From contig NZ_LT828648.1 of NCBI RefSeq assembly GCF_900169565.1, positions 2,296,876-2,360,875 on the forward strand: a stretch of 64,000 nucleotides of DNA. Reading direction: 5' to 3'. Source of the stretch: Nitrospira japonica (GTDB lineage: Bacteria > Nitrospirota > Nitrospiria > Nitrospirales > Nitrospiraceae). Positions within the stretch are counted from its first letter, which is position 1. Each line of letters opens with the position of its first letter. The position numbers were made by a program, and so were the translations under genes. The notes beneath the pieces were generated by a model. That model ran no database searches, was not told the origin of the DNA, and saw only the letters and a program-made list of their open reading frames with translations. Below, piece after piece: positions 35,344 to 43,896 of the stretch.

Positions 35344-37932
35344 TTGTCGGCAAATCATCAGACGCCGTCGTTGAGCCCACCTTGGGCCTATGATACGATC
35401 CTCGCCGACATGTGGCGCCCAGCCGAGGCCGAACCTTCCGAGCCCTTCCAGCAATGGCTGGATCGTCTGGCGCGTCCGATCGAGTTCGCCACCCGCGACG
35501 CCGGCGCGCGTCTCCCCCTCATCAAGAATCTCGACAGTTTCGTGACCGATCAGGTCATGCGGACGTTGTCCAGGCAGTCCTATCCCAGGGCGGTCGAGGC
35601 CTCGCTGCTGAAGTTGCGGGATCTGTTCGGTGGGGACCAAGGCACGCTCTCGCCCGCCAACCAGCAGCGGCGGCTCCGTGAGGCTGCCGCAATCGTTCAG
35701 GCGTTGCGGACCATGAATCACCGGCCTCCGCCTGGCGAGGCTCCTACCGCGCCGGCCGGCCTGTCCGGTGGGGAAGGCGGGCCTCGTGCCGCCCTCTGGT
35801 CGATCCCCATTCGGTTTGTGAAGGGGGTCGGCCCCAAGCGCACCGCCCTGCTTCAGCGGATTGGAATCGAAACGGTCGAACAGGCCCTGTGGACCGTTCC
35901 TTGGCGGTACGAGGACCGGTCCGTCATCACGCCGATCGGACGGCTCGCACCCGGGATGGACGCGTCGATTTGCGGCATCATCGTGCGCAGCGAGGCCAGA
36001 CGCGCCCGGCATCGCCGGCTCAGTATCCTGGACATTTTTGTAGAAGACCGGACCGGTCGTATGCAGGCGGTGTTTTTCAATCAATCATTCCTGGAACCGA
36101 TTCTCACCGTCGGAGTCACGGTGTTGTTGACCGGCCGCATCGTCGCCGGGGCGCGGGGGTGGGTGGACATCAGAATGGACGTGTCTCAGTACGAGGTCGT
36201 CGGATCTGACGCGGAAGCTCCCGTGCACGTCGGGCGGATCGTGCCGATCTATCATGAAACGAAGGGCTGGACGTCGAGACACATGCGGGTGCTGACGAAA
36301 GGGTTGCTCGACGCCTATACGACCGGGCTCCAGGAAATCCTTCCGACTGCGATGCGAGCCCGCTATCGGCTGCCGTTGATCGACCAGGCGATCGAAGAGG
36401 TGCATTTCCCGCGTCCGGGTACGCCGATGCCCGCATTGGAGCGCGGGTTGACGGCAGCGCATCGCCGGCTCGCGTTCGAGGAACTACTCCTGTTGCAACT
36501 GGCGCTTGCGGCACGGCAGGGTATGCTCAAGGAAGAACGCAAGCCCATGCGGTTCAATCCCAAGACGGCATTGCTGACCACGTTGTCGCGGCGCATTCCG
36601 TTCACACTGACCACCGCGCAACAGCGGGTCATCGGCGACATCCTGGCCGATATGGCATCGCCGAAGCCGATGAATCGATTGATCCAGGGAGACGTGGGGT
36701 GCGGCAAGACGATGGTGGCGCTGCACGCCATGGTGCTGGCCTGCGGGTCAGGATATCAGGCGGCGCTGATGGCGCCCACGGAGATATTGGCGGAACAACA
36801 CTACCGGAATCTGAAGGGCTTGCTGGACACGCTGGGATTGTCGGTGGCGCTGATCAGCGGAGGCGGGCGCGCGAACGATAGGAAGACGGCGCGCGAACGG
36901 GTCGCATCGGGAGAGGCCAAAGTGGCGATCGGGACCCATGCCTTGATCCAGCAGGGCGTCACCTTCGCCAAGCTCGGACTGGTGGTGATCGATGAGCAGC
37001 ACCGGTTCGGCGTGCTGCAACGAAAGACCCTGGCCGAGAAAGGATATACCCCCGATGTGCTCGTCCTGACGGCCACTCCCATCCCCAGAACTCTGGCCAT
37101 GACCGTCTATGGAGATCTCGACGTTTCGGTCATCGATCAGTTGCCCCCGGGCCGCAAGCCGGTCCGAACCTTTCTCTACCAGGAGTCGCAGCGGCGGCGC
37201 GCCTATCAGATTCTAAAGGACGAAGTGCGCTCGGGCCGCCAGGCCTATGTGGTCTACCCGCTGGTCGAAGAATCGGAGAAAATCGATTTACAGGCGGCCA
37301 TTCAGGGGGCGGAGCGGCTTCGCGCGGAAGAGCTGTCCGAATTTCACGTGGGGGTCCTCCACGGGCGGATGAAGTCGGCGGACAAGGATCGGACGATGGA
37401 GGACTTCAAGAGTGGCAAATTGCAAGTCCTGGTCTCGACCACCGTCGTTGAAGTCGGCGTCGACGTCCCCAATACTACGGTCATCCTGATCGAACATGCC
37501 GAGCGTTTCGGGTTGGCGCAGCTTCATCAATTGAGAGGACGGGTCGGACGCAGCGAGCAGCAGTCGTATTGCCTGCTCATGGCTTCGCGGGGGGGCGGAG
37601 CCAAGAGAGTCAACGGCATGGCGGATACAGCGGGTGTCCCGGCCCGCGATCGGTTGGAAGCGCTGGTGCGATCGACCGACGGATTCGTCATCGCCGAAGA
37701 AGATTTGAAGATCCGCGGCCCAGGGGAATTTTTCGGCTATCGTCAATGGGGGTTGCCGGAATTTCGCGTGGCGGATTTGATCCGTGATGCCGACCTGCTC
37801 CAGCAGGCTCGACAGGAGGCGTTTGCCCTGGTGAAGAACGACGGAACATTGTCCGCCCCGGCGCATCGAGGCTTGCGCGAGGCGATGATCAGACGGTGGG
37901 GCAAGAAATTGGAGTTGGGATCGGTCAGTTAA
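35344..37932 (+). CDS. recG: ATP-dependent DNA helicase RecG
   Basis: RecG remodels stalled replication forks and Holliday junctions. The 862-residue protein has an N-terminal helical extension of about 150 residues, the wedge OB domain starting with VKGVGPKRTALLQRIGI near 160, and the helicase motor: Walker A GDVGCGKTMVAL near 447, APTEILAEQH, DEQHRFGV near 553, LTATPIPRTLA and HQLRGRVGRS. The start is uncertain: TTG 35344 is the longest frame, and ATG 35410 is an alternative with a TATGAT box 15 nt before it. Divergent from the TPR/peptidase gene. Structured repeat copy C follows the stop. Confidence 0.93.
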   Translation: MSANHQTPSLSPPWAYDTILADMWRPAEAEPSEPFQQWLDRLARPIEFATRDAGARLPLIKNLDSFVTDQVMRTLSRQSYPRAVEASLLKLRDLFGGDQGTLSPANQQRRLREAAAIVQALRTMNHRPPPGEAPTAPAGLSGGEGGPRAALWSIPIRFVKGVGPKRTALLQRIGIETVEQALWTVPWRYEDRSVITPIGRLAPGMDASICGIIVRSEARRARHRRLSILDIFVEDRTGRMQAVFFNQSFLEPILTVGVTVLLTGRIVAGARGWVDIRMDVSQYEVVGSDAEAPVHVGRIVPIYHETKGWTSRHMRVLTKGLLDAYTTGLQEILPTAMRARYRLPLIDQAIEEVHFPRPGTPMPALERGLTAAHRRLAFEELLLLQLALAARQGMLKEERKPMRFNPKTALLTTLSRRIPFTLTTAQQRVIGDILADMASPKPMNRLIQGDVGCGKTMVALHAMVLACGSGYQAALMAPTEILAEQHYRNLKGLLDTLGLSVALISGGGRANDRKTARERVASGEAKVAIGTHALIQQGVTFAKLGLVVIDEQHRFGVLQRKTLAEKGYTPDVLVLTATPIPRTLAMTVYGDLDVSVIDQLPPGRKPVRTFLYQESQRRRAYQILKDEVRSGRQAYVVYPLVEESEKIDLQAAIQGAERLRAEELSEFHVGVLHGRMKSADKDRTMEDFKSGKLQVLVSTTVVEVGVDVPNTTVILIEHAERFGLAQLHQLRGRVGRSEQQSYCLLMASRGGGAKRVNGMADTAGVPARDRLEALVRSTDGFVIAEEDLKIRGPGEFFGYRQWGLPEFRVADLIRDADLLQQARQEAFALVKNDGTLSAPAHRGLREAMIRRWGKKLELGSVS

Positions 37933-37937
37933 AAAGC

Positions 37938-38039
37938 GCGGGGCCTGCCCCCGACCAGTGTCTATTTGTCCTCGCTCCACCCATCCCCCAGTGGGTCCCT
38001 TACGCTGCGGGCAAATAGACACCTGGTCGAGGCACCCGC
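37938..38039. repeat. structured intergenic element, copy C
   Basis: A 102-bp element right after recG. The outer stem GCGGG/CCCGC plus GCCT/AGGC closes it. The private arm CGACCAG + TGTCTATTTG (37952-37968) pairs with CAAATAGACA + CTGGTCG (38012-38029): 17 bp with a single bulged base. The loop keeps the CTCGC, CAGTGGGTCCC and CGCTGCG pattern of copy A in diverged form. It is the clearest case of a unique arm in the shared frame. Confidence 0.7.
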
Positions 38040-38091
38040 TGAGTGAAAGACCTTTCCCAAGGGAGAGAAGAGAACGGACAGAGGAAAAAGA

Positions 38092-38415
38092 ATGGGGTTG
38101 CTGCAACGGTTGAAGCATGATTTGAAGGCCGGCCTTGCCACGTTGCGCCTGGGAACGGCCCAGGCCGCCAATCGGGCGTTGGAAGAAACCGAACTCCTGC
38201 GGTTGCGTCTGGAGGCGCGCAAAATCGATCAACGTCTCATCGAGTTCTATCGTGACCTGGGTGAGCGCGCGGTCGATCTCCGCGAGGCGGGCGAGCCGGC
38301 GGAGCGCGTGCTGTATGACGCGGAGGTCGGCCGGCTCGTGGCCGAGATCCATCAACTCAAGCACGCGGGCCGGAAGCTCGAGGCGGAAATGCGCGAAATC
38401 AGAAATTCCGAGTGA
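38092..38415 (+). CDS. coiled-coil protein, 107 aa
   Basis: The protein is almost wholly helical and charged, with heptad-like spacing (ALEETELLRLRLEARKIDQRL in parts; LVAEIHQLKHAGRKLEAEM). No named family. Its stop overlaps the GTG start of the phosphatase gene (GTGA), so it is co-translated with it. It may be a partner of that phosphatase, but nothing in the sequence shows this. The ATG follows a purine-rich AGGAAAAAGA stretch. Confidence 0.65.
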   Translation: MGLLQRLKHDLKAGLATLRLGTAQAANRALEETELLRLRLEARKIDQRLIEFYRDLGERAVDLREAGEPAERVLYDAEVGRLVAEIHQLKHAGRKLEAEMREIRNSE

Positions 38416-39377
38416 GCCCAGTGCGTCTCGCCGGAATCGACATCGGTACGTTGACCTGCCGATTGCTGATCGCGGATCTTCTGCCCGACGGCCGCCTCAA
38501 GGCAGTCCACGCCGAGCGCCGGATCCTGAGGCTGGGTGAGGACGTCGACCGATCGAAACGATTGAGCGTGGCCGCGATGGAGCGCGTCGTGCACTGTCTC
38601 AAGGGATGGCACGAAGCCGTCGGCGAGCATCGGATCGACGGCTGCGCCGTGGTGGCGACGAGCGCCGTGCGCGATGCGGCGAATCGAAGCGAGTTTCTCG
38701 CGCTCGTCACGCGTGAGACCGGACTCACCGTCGATGTCATCTCAGGTGACGAAGAAGCCCGCCGCACGATGCGCGGCATTCGTTCAGGTCTGCCCGCCGG
38801 CGTGACCGGGGTTCTGGGGCTCGACATCGGCGGAGGGAGCACGGAATTCATTCTTGATCGGCCCGGGCGGCAGCCTGTCGTGAAATCGATCGACATCGGC
38901 GTCGTCAGGCTCAGCGAGCGAATCCTGCACCACGATCCGCCCACGGCGGAGGAGATTCAGCGGGCTCGCGAATGGGTCCGGCAAGAAACGGAACGGGCCA
39001 TGGCCGACATGCCCTCACGGGCCGGCCTCACATTCGTCGGCACGGCTGGAACGATCACTGCGCTTGCGGCGATGGCGCAGCGGCTGTCCTCCTACGAGCC
39101 GGCAAGGATCCATAATTATCGGCTGACGTTGGAAATCATCGTCGACCTGGAAAGGCAACTGCTCGGCCGAACCAAAGCGGCTCGTGTCGGCTTGCCTGGA
39201 TTGGAAAAGAACCGCGAAGACGTCATCGCCGCCGGCGCGGTCATCATCCGAACGGTCATGGACGCGTTAGGAGAGAAGGAATGTCTGGTGAGCGATTTGG
39301 GATTGCGCGAAGGGGTGTTACTGACGCTCGCCGACCGACTGGCCGCCGGCCGGACTCCTTTCACGACTCAGTTGTGA
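38412..39377 (+). CDS. exopolyphosphatase / guanosine pentaphosphate phosphohydrolase family (Ppx/GppA)
   Basis: The protein (321 residues) is an ASKHA-fold phosphatase that removes phosphate from polyphosphate and/or pppGpp. Motifs are GIDIGTLTCRLLIAD, VVATSAVRDAANR, ISGDEEARRTMRGI, LGLDIGGGSTEFIL and FVGTAGTITALAAM. It is the short form: only the two ASKHA domains, without the HD-type C-terminal domain of long Ppx proteins. Whether polyphosphate or pppGpp is preferred cannot be told. GTG start overlaps the previous stop. Confidence 0.9.
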   Translation: MSPVRLAGIDIGTLTCRLLIADLLPDGRLKAVHAERRILRLGEDVDRSKRLSVAAMERVVHCLKGWHEAVGEHRIDGCAVVATSAVRDAANRSEFLALVTRETGLTVDVISGDEEARRTMRGIRSGLPAGVTGVLGLDIGGGSTEFILDRPGRQPVVKSIDIGVVRLSERILHHDPPTAEEIQRAREWVRQETERAMADMPSRAGLTFVGTAGTITALAAMAQRLSSYEPARIHNYRLTLEIIVDLERQLLGRTKAARVGLPGLEKNREDVIAAGAVIIRTVMDALGEKECLVSDLGLREGVLLTLADRLAAGRTPFTTQL

Positions 39378-39447
39378 CCGATGAGGCGACCGTACAAGAC
39401 GGATGCACCTGCCGGCCCATGTAGAACGGCGGGCCGATCCGCCACGC

Positions 39448-40938
39448 TCACCGTTGGGCGTACCAGCGGTAACCATTGGTCTCGGTAAAATTGGTCCGCG
39501 GCGCGCCTCCCGGTTTTTCCAATAACAAGACTTTGAAATCGATGAGACCGAACCAGGCCGGGTCTGCCACGTCGTGATAATGGAGGCCCTGCAATCGCGG
39601 GAGCATGTCGCCCAACGCCTCCTGGATCTCACGTTCGGTATAGGCTCGGACGATAAAGGGCCGGTTGATCCCCCGGCAGAATCGCTGGATGGTATAGGCG
39701 GCACCCGTGCACAGCACCTTCACGCTCGGCTTGATCGTCAGGAACTGCGGGAGCGTGAGGAACTGCTCCTGAAAACCGAGCCACCGTACGGCCTGCCGCA
39801 GGTGGGCGTATTGCACCTCGTATTCCGTATGGCCCGGTAATTTCACCGGCGCAGGCCAGCCGTCCTCGATTCCGAACTCCGTCAGGAACGCCCGTCCACC
39901 CGGTTTGAGTACCCGCCAGAGTTCCGCGACAAATCGCAGGGGGCCGAGATTAAAGATGACGTCGTCGGGCGGGTCGTTGCCGATGGGAAGTCGCATGCGC
40001 CTGATCCAGTCAAGCGCTTCCTGATGTTGAGGCGTGTCGCCGCTGCCGGAGGTCAATTCCCGTCTGGACAACTTGACCGGCGTCATGTCGGCCATGTTTT
40101 CATTATCGATGACGAGATCGACGGAATTATCTTTGAAAGGCAGGAATTCACCATTTGCCCGGGCGCCGGTGCAGGACCAGCCTCCTTCGGCCGCACGGAC
40201 CAACTGTCGCTTCAGAAAGGGCTTGGTAATGTCGACGGACAGGTATTTCACGCCCTGCTTTTCAAACGGCAGCAGTTCCTTGCCGAGCTCTCGCGCCACA
40301 TACCCCAGTCCTCCGCCGATCTCCACCAGTACCTTCGGTTTGGGACTGAACCAGCCGAGCCGGCGCAACTTCTGCATGAGCAGCCGTCCGTACGACAGAC
40401 CGTTGAGCGTCTCGTTCGGTTCACGGAACAGGTGGGAGACGGTCGTTTCGATCAGATCGAAATGCCCGTCGTCTTCGCCGCCTTCGGTGAGTTCGTGCGC
40501 GTGAAAATCTTCGAGGTGTTCCTCGCCTTCGAATCCTTCCTGCCCGGACCAGCCTTCCCGGATCTGCTGGAGCAGTACATCCCACTTGGCCTTGTGTCGA
40601 TGTCCTCCCGGCGGCTCGGCTCCGTAGAAACAGAGGGAATAGGTGGGGAGCGACCAGCGTTCCAGGTGCCACCGTCCCGGCTCTCCATCCGGGCCACAGA
40701 CCTTTGATCCGTACTTCTCCAGCAGCGCGCGCACAGTCGTATGCCCGTTCATCGATGTGAGCATTTCAAGCCCGGTCCGGTTGAGCCGGACGATCGGCAG
40801 ATTGTCGTCGAGCGGGGCGAACCACCATTCGTCTTCGCTGTGCTGATAGGCAACCAGGTCGGGGATGTGCCAGGACAGAAGCGAGAGGGTCTCTCCCTCA
40901 AGAGAGCGTGGTTCGTGGAGGGCGACGGCGGGTTTCAT
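39448..40938 (-). CDS. PqqD-like domain fused to a SAM-dependent methyltransferase
   Basis: The N-terminal 85 residues look like a PqqD/RRE winged helix (PLDDNLPIVRLNRTGLEML, then GHTTVRALLEKYG). The C-terminal part is a class I methyltransferase: VLVEIGGGLGYVARELG near 200 for SAM binding, ANGEFLPFKDNSVDLVIDNE, and LKPGGRAFLTEFG near 345. A linker rich in acidic residues and His lies between them. The combination suggests that the methyltransferase might act on a ribosomally made peptide, but no precursor is seen next to it. It is monocistronic, convergent with the phosphatase gene. Confidence 0.7.
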   Translation of the reverse strand: MKPAVALHEPRSLEGETLSLLSWHIPDLVAYQHSEDEWWFAPLDDNLPIVRLNRTGLEMLTSMNGHTTVRALLEKYGSKVCGPDGEPGRWHLERWSLPTYSLCFYGAEPPGGHRHKAKWDVLLQQIREGWSGQEGFEGEEHLEDFHAHELTEGGEDDGHFDLIETTVSHLFREPNETLNGLSYGRLLMQKLRRLGWFSPKPKVLVEIGGGLGYVARELGKELLPFEKQGVKYLSVDITKPFLKRQLVRAAEGGWSCTGARANGEFLPFKDNSVDLVIDNENMADMTPVKLSRRELTSGSGDTPQHQEALDWIRRMRLPIGNDPPDDVIFNLGPLRFVAELWRVLKPGGRAFLTEFGIEDGWPAPVKLPGHTEYEVQYAHLRQAVRWLGFQEQFLTLPQFLTIKPSVKVLCTGAAYTIQRFCRGINRPFIVRAYTEREIQEALGDMLPRLQGLHYHDVADPAWFGLIDFKVLLLEKPGGAPRTNFTETNGYRWYAQR

Positions 40939-41077
40939 GGATAAGAGTTCCGGTTCGAGCGTCGCAGCCTACATGAGGACGAGCGGGTCCCGCAAGATGT
41001 GAAACGACATGCGGCTCGCTGTCGTCAGCGGGAGACAAGGAGCAGAGTCCCGATGGGAGATGGAATGAGTCAGTCGA

Positions 41078-41449
41078 TCACAATTGGGAAGGCTGTTGCG
41101 AGTCGGTCACCGTAAGAATGCCGTACATGATCGGATGCACACGGCAGATGTAGGGGTATTTCCCGGGAGCAAGTCCCTGGATCGTGAAGCTGTCGTTGGG
41201 AAGGACCAGGCCGGAATCAAAGGCACAGGGCGCGCCGTCCTCCATGCATCCGGTATGCGTGATCGTATGTTCGGTCGGGGTCGGATTTTCCCACCTGATG
41301 GTGGACCCGCTGGAGACGGTGGCGGATTTCGGGACAAAGTATGGTGAGCCACTGTCGATGATGATGGACGTATAAGGGGCGGTGGCCGTCGTCGGACCGG
41401 CTCCCACGAGCACAAGTATGGCCAAGGCCATGAAAATGCGGAGTGTCAT
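41078..41449 (-). CDS. secreted cupredoxin (plastocyanin-like blue copper protein)
   Basis: After a signal peptide (RIFMALAILVLVGAG), the cupredoxin fold is clear: VSSGSTIRWENPTPTEHTITH and YPYICRVHPIMYGILTV. Copper ligands are the His in EHTITH, then Cys, His and Met in ICRVHPIM. An inserted loop has two more cysteines (GCMEDGAPC), possibly a disulfide. It is probably a periplasmic electron carrier. ATG 41449 has GAGG 8 nt upstream and is preferred to the ATG two codons earlier. A promoter lies just upstream. Confidence 0.88.
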   Translation of the reverse strand: MTLRIFMALAILVLVGAGPTTATAPYTSIIIDSGSPYFVPKSATVSSGSTIRWENPTPTEHTITHTGCMEDGAPCAFDSGLVLPNDSFTIQGLAPGKYPYICRVHPIMYGILTVTDSQQPSQL

Positions 41450-41474
41450 AAGCATTACCTCAATCCTAACCTAA

Positions 41475-41502
41475 AACATAATCATTGTATCATGCTGATC
41501 AA
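41475..41502 (-). promoter_or_regulatory. cupredoxin gene promoter
   Basis: On the minus strand TTGATC (41502-41497), 16-nt spacer, TATGTT (41480-41475), about 25 nt before the start. The surrounding 50 bp are unusually AT-rich for this window. Confidence 0.45.
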
Positions 41503-41620
41503 GGGGAGACATCCACTCGGGTCCGCACTGAACTTGTGATTCACTACGACCCTTGTCTTGACCCGTGGGGACGAGTATACGATGCTCCTGACCGTTCGCC
41601 CGAAGTGAGATCCAATCAAT

Positions 41621-42619
41621 ATGGTTCAGCCGGTCGTGCATGATGTGGGATGGGTGAGGCTGCTGGCGGGCACGTTGATCGTCGGCGTCTTGGGGGTCGC
41701 CGAGGCCTTTACCCTGACCGAGCCGACGGAACAGGCACTGCTCCGGTCCGGGGCGCGCGTGGCGGTGTCCGTCCAAGTCGGAACCGACGTCAACATCCGA
41801 GCCATCCGCTATTACTGGTATCGCCTCGACGAAGAGCCGGTGGATGCTCATCAGACGTTGCCGGCGCCGTTCAGGACCGCAGACGGCGACGCCCCGCTTT
41901 CCGGGTATGTCGAAGTCCCGACCGAGGCGAACGGGGCGATGCGCCTGCTTGCCATCGGAGAATTGACCAGGGGCCGGTTGGGGACTGCCGAGGACTTCGA
42001 CGAAGTGATCGTGCAGGTGAGACCGGATGCTCCGCTGGGGGCGATCGAGTTTTCCGTTCAGCGGCCCTGGCGGTTCGACACGATCGGAAAACGGATGTCC
42101 GTGCCGGTCGTCGGCCAGTACGACGACGGCGTCTCGCGCCCGCTCACGGGCCCGTCATCCGGGAGCCGGTTCACGTCGTCGGACGACGCGGTGGTCACCG
42201 TGGACGAGGGGGGAATTTTGACGGTCACCGGCAACGGCCGTGCTCAGGTCACGGTCGAAAACCAAGGAAAAATTGGAACCATTCAGGTGGTCGTCAACGG
42301 TGATCCCAGCCCGAACCGTCCGCCGATCGCGGCGGTCGAGAGGGAGTTGCAGGTTCGGTCCGATCATCTCGTCGTGTTGGACGGCCTGGGGAGCCGCGAT
42401 CCCGACGGGGACCCGTTGCGATATGAATGGAGGCAGCTGAGGGGGCCGCGCGTGGCCTTATCGAGCGTGGACGAGGCGAAGGCGACGTTTATGGCGCCCA
42501 AGGTGACCGAGCGCAAGCTCTTCCAATTTTCGTTGACGGTGATCGACATGGCCGGGCCGGACCGCGTGAAGGGCGCCGAAAGTGCTCCGGCCGTCATTTC
42601 CGTTTGGGTCAGTCCGTAG
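41621..42619 (+). CDS. secreted Ig-like/PKD-domain protein, 332 aa
   Basis: An N-terminal signal segment (LLAGTLIVGVLGVAEA) precedes beta-rich domains. The middle resembles a BIG2-type Ig domain (FTSSDDAVVTVDEGGILTVTG in parts; GRAQVTVENQGK), and the end resembles a PKD/REJ domain (LDGLGSRDPDGDPLRYEWRQ). It likely folds on the outside of the inner membrane or the cell surface. No catalytic motif seen. The start lacks a strong ribosome binding site; the ATG at 41621 is one choice. Confidence 0.7.
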   Translation: MVQPVVHDVGWVRLLAGTLIVGVLGVAEAFTLTEPTEQALLRSGARVAVSVQVGTDVNIRAIRYYWYRLDEEPVDAHQTLPAPFRTADGDAPLSGYVEVPTEANGAMRLLAIGELTRGRLGTAEDFDEVIVQVRPDAPLGAIEFSVQRPWRFDTIGKRMSVPVVGQYDDGVSRPLTGPSSGSRFTSSDDAVVTVDEGGILTVTGNGRAQVTVENQGKIGTIQVVVNGDPSPNRPPIAAVERELQVRSDHLVVLDGLGSRDPDGDPLRYEWRQLRGPRVALSSVDEAKATFMAPKVTERKLFQFSLTVIDMAGPDRVKGAESAPAVISVWVSP

Positions 42620-42711
42620 AACGGCTCGAACAAAAAATCCTTAGTCTCAGGAGGTATACCGGGGATATCAGGAATGTGGCGCCCTGCCGGTGCGATGACG
42701 GCAACAGGCCG

Positions 42712-42741
42712 TTGCAAGACGCAGAGCGTTCATGCTAGATG
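42712..42741 (+). promoter_or_regulatory. possible promoter of the Lys/Pro-rich protein gene
   Basis: TTGCAA (42712-42717), 18-nt spacer, TAGATG (42736-42741), about 40 nt before the ATG at 42783. Confidence 0.3.
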
Positions 42742-42782
42742 GAACCACGGTCAGCATTTGGAGTGGGTGAAGGAGTCATTCA

Positions 42783-43229
42783 ATGGCAAAAGCGAAAAAA
42801 CAACCGGCGAAGAAAAAGATGAAAGCAAGCGGCAAGAGAGCGGCGAAGACACCTGCGAAGAAATCGTCCGGGAAGTCTTCCGCGGCAAAAGCGAAGAAGC
42901 CATCCGTGAAAGAGCCTGTGCGCAAAGCGGCTCCCGCCCCCAAACCGGCGGCGCCCTCCGTGAAGAAGCCGGTGAAGCCCGCCGTGGACGACGAAATCAA
43001 AAAGCCGGTGTCCTCCAAACCGACAGCCAAGCCGCCGGTCACTGAGCCGAAAGAGGCGGAACTCGACGAGGACGAGATGGGCGACGAGGAACTCGAAATG
43101 GGCGGCGACGGCGAGATGGAAGAGGACATGGAAGAAGACCTCACGCTCGACGATGACGAAGAGGACGTCGACTATCTCGAGAAGTCGGAAGACCTCTTGG
43201 ACGATTCCGACGATTACCGCACCCATTGA
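42783..43229 (+). CDS. bipartite low-complexity protein: basic Lys/Ala/Pro half, acidic half
   Basis: The first 80 residues are built of Lys, Ala, Pro and Ser (AKKKMKASGKRAAKTPAKK style), like eukaryotic histone H1 tails or bacterial histone-like AlgP/H1 proteins. The last 60 are almost entirely Asp and Glu with few hydrophobics. It is therefore a disordered polyampholyte of 148 residues, perhaps DNA- or RNA-binding at one end. AAGGAG precedes the ATG. Repeated AAG/GCG codons make the frame certain despite low complexity. Confidence 0.75.
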   Translation: MAKAKKQPAKKKMKASGKRAAKTPAKKSSGKSSAAKAKKPSVKEPVRKAAPAPKPAAPSVKKPVKPAVDDEIKKPVSSKPTAKPPVTEPKEAELDEDEMGDEELEMGGDGEMEEDMEEDLTLDDDEEDVDYLEKSEDLLDDSDDYRTH

Positions 43230-43345
43230 TTGGTCTTTGATCACGTCGGCATGAGCGATCGCTCCGGCTTATCGCCGTAGCACGCCGTGCCTGTCTTTAC
43301 CCGCCAGGCCCTCCTTTCAGGCGGTCATCAGACGAGGAGCGTGAG

Positions 43346-43804
43346 GTGAGCCATTTCTTGTTCATCGCCGGCGCCTTGCGCGAGCGCACGTCCCAGGAAA
43401 GCGCGGAGATCCAGCTCTCGAACGGCGTCTGGGGACTCTGCAGTTCGCTGATCCGGACGAACCTCCAAACCTATCTCGAGCCGCATTCCCGCGGACTGGT
43501 CTATGCGCTCAAGATCGGTGTGTGCGCGGAATTCAAGATCTTGCCGCCGGTACGGGACTTCTCCGAACTGGACGATTTCCTCAAGGACGAATTGCGGACG
43601 GAAGCACGCTTCGGCTACGTGCGGATCGGAGAGATTCGCCGGCGTACGTTGCCTTCGACGGTGAGCCAGGCCGTGCTCTTGGACGTGTTGCAGATTCCGG
43701 ATCAGACGGAACTGGCGCGCCGGCTCAGCCTTGGCATGCACCGCGTGACCCAGGCGGAATTCGACGCGATCGCCGCAAAGTTGCCGGCCGATTCCAGCGC
43801 GTAA
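43346..43804 (+). CDS. hypothetical protein, 152 aa
   Basis: I do not recognise a family. The protein is soluble, mixed alpha/beta, with an N-terminal strand (SHFLFIAGALRE) and a C-terminal helical part that reads like a small DNA-binding or capping domain (VSQAVLLDVLQIPDQTELARR). GTG start with GAGGAG upstream. It is isolated: 116 bp from the upstream gene and convergent with the Lon-like gene. Confidence 0.6.
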   Translation: MSHFLFIAGALRERTSQESAEIQLSNGVWGLCSSLIRTNLQTYLEPHSRGLVYALKIGVCAEFKILPPVRDFSELDDFLKDELRTEARFGYVRIGEIRRRTLPSTVSQAVLLDVLQIPDQTELARRLSLGMHRVTQAEFDAIAAKLPADSSA

Positions 43805-43896
43805 CGGCTCTCCGGCGGTGCCGGCACTGCCGTCCTTCCGATCGGCAATTGTTCCTGTTGGCGTCGGAGGCCGGGAGCGGACTTTTCAACATCCTG

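Noticed and set aside
34249-36084. 611-residue minus-strand open frame across the peptidase gene start and the recG start
   Set aside because: It overlaps two well-supported genes in other frames and has shadow-type composition rich in Arg, Gly and Pro.
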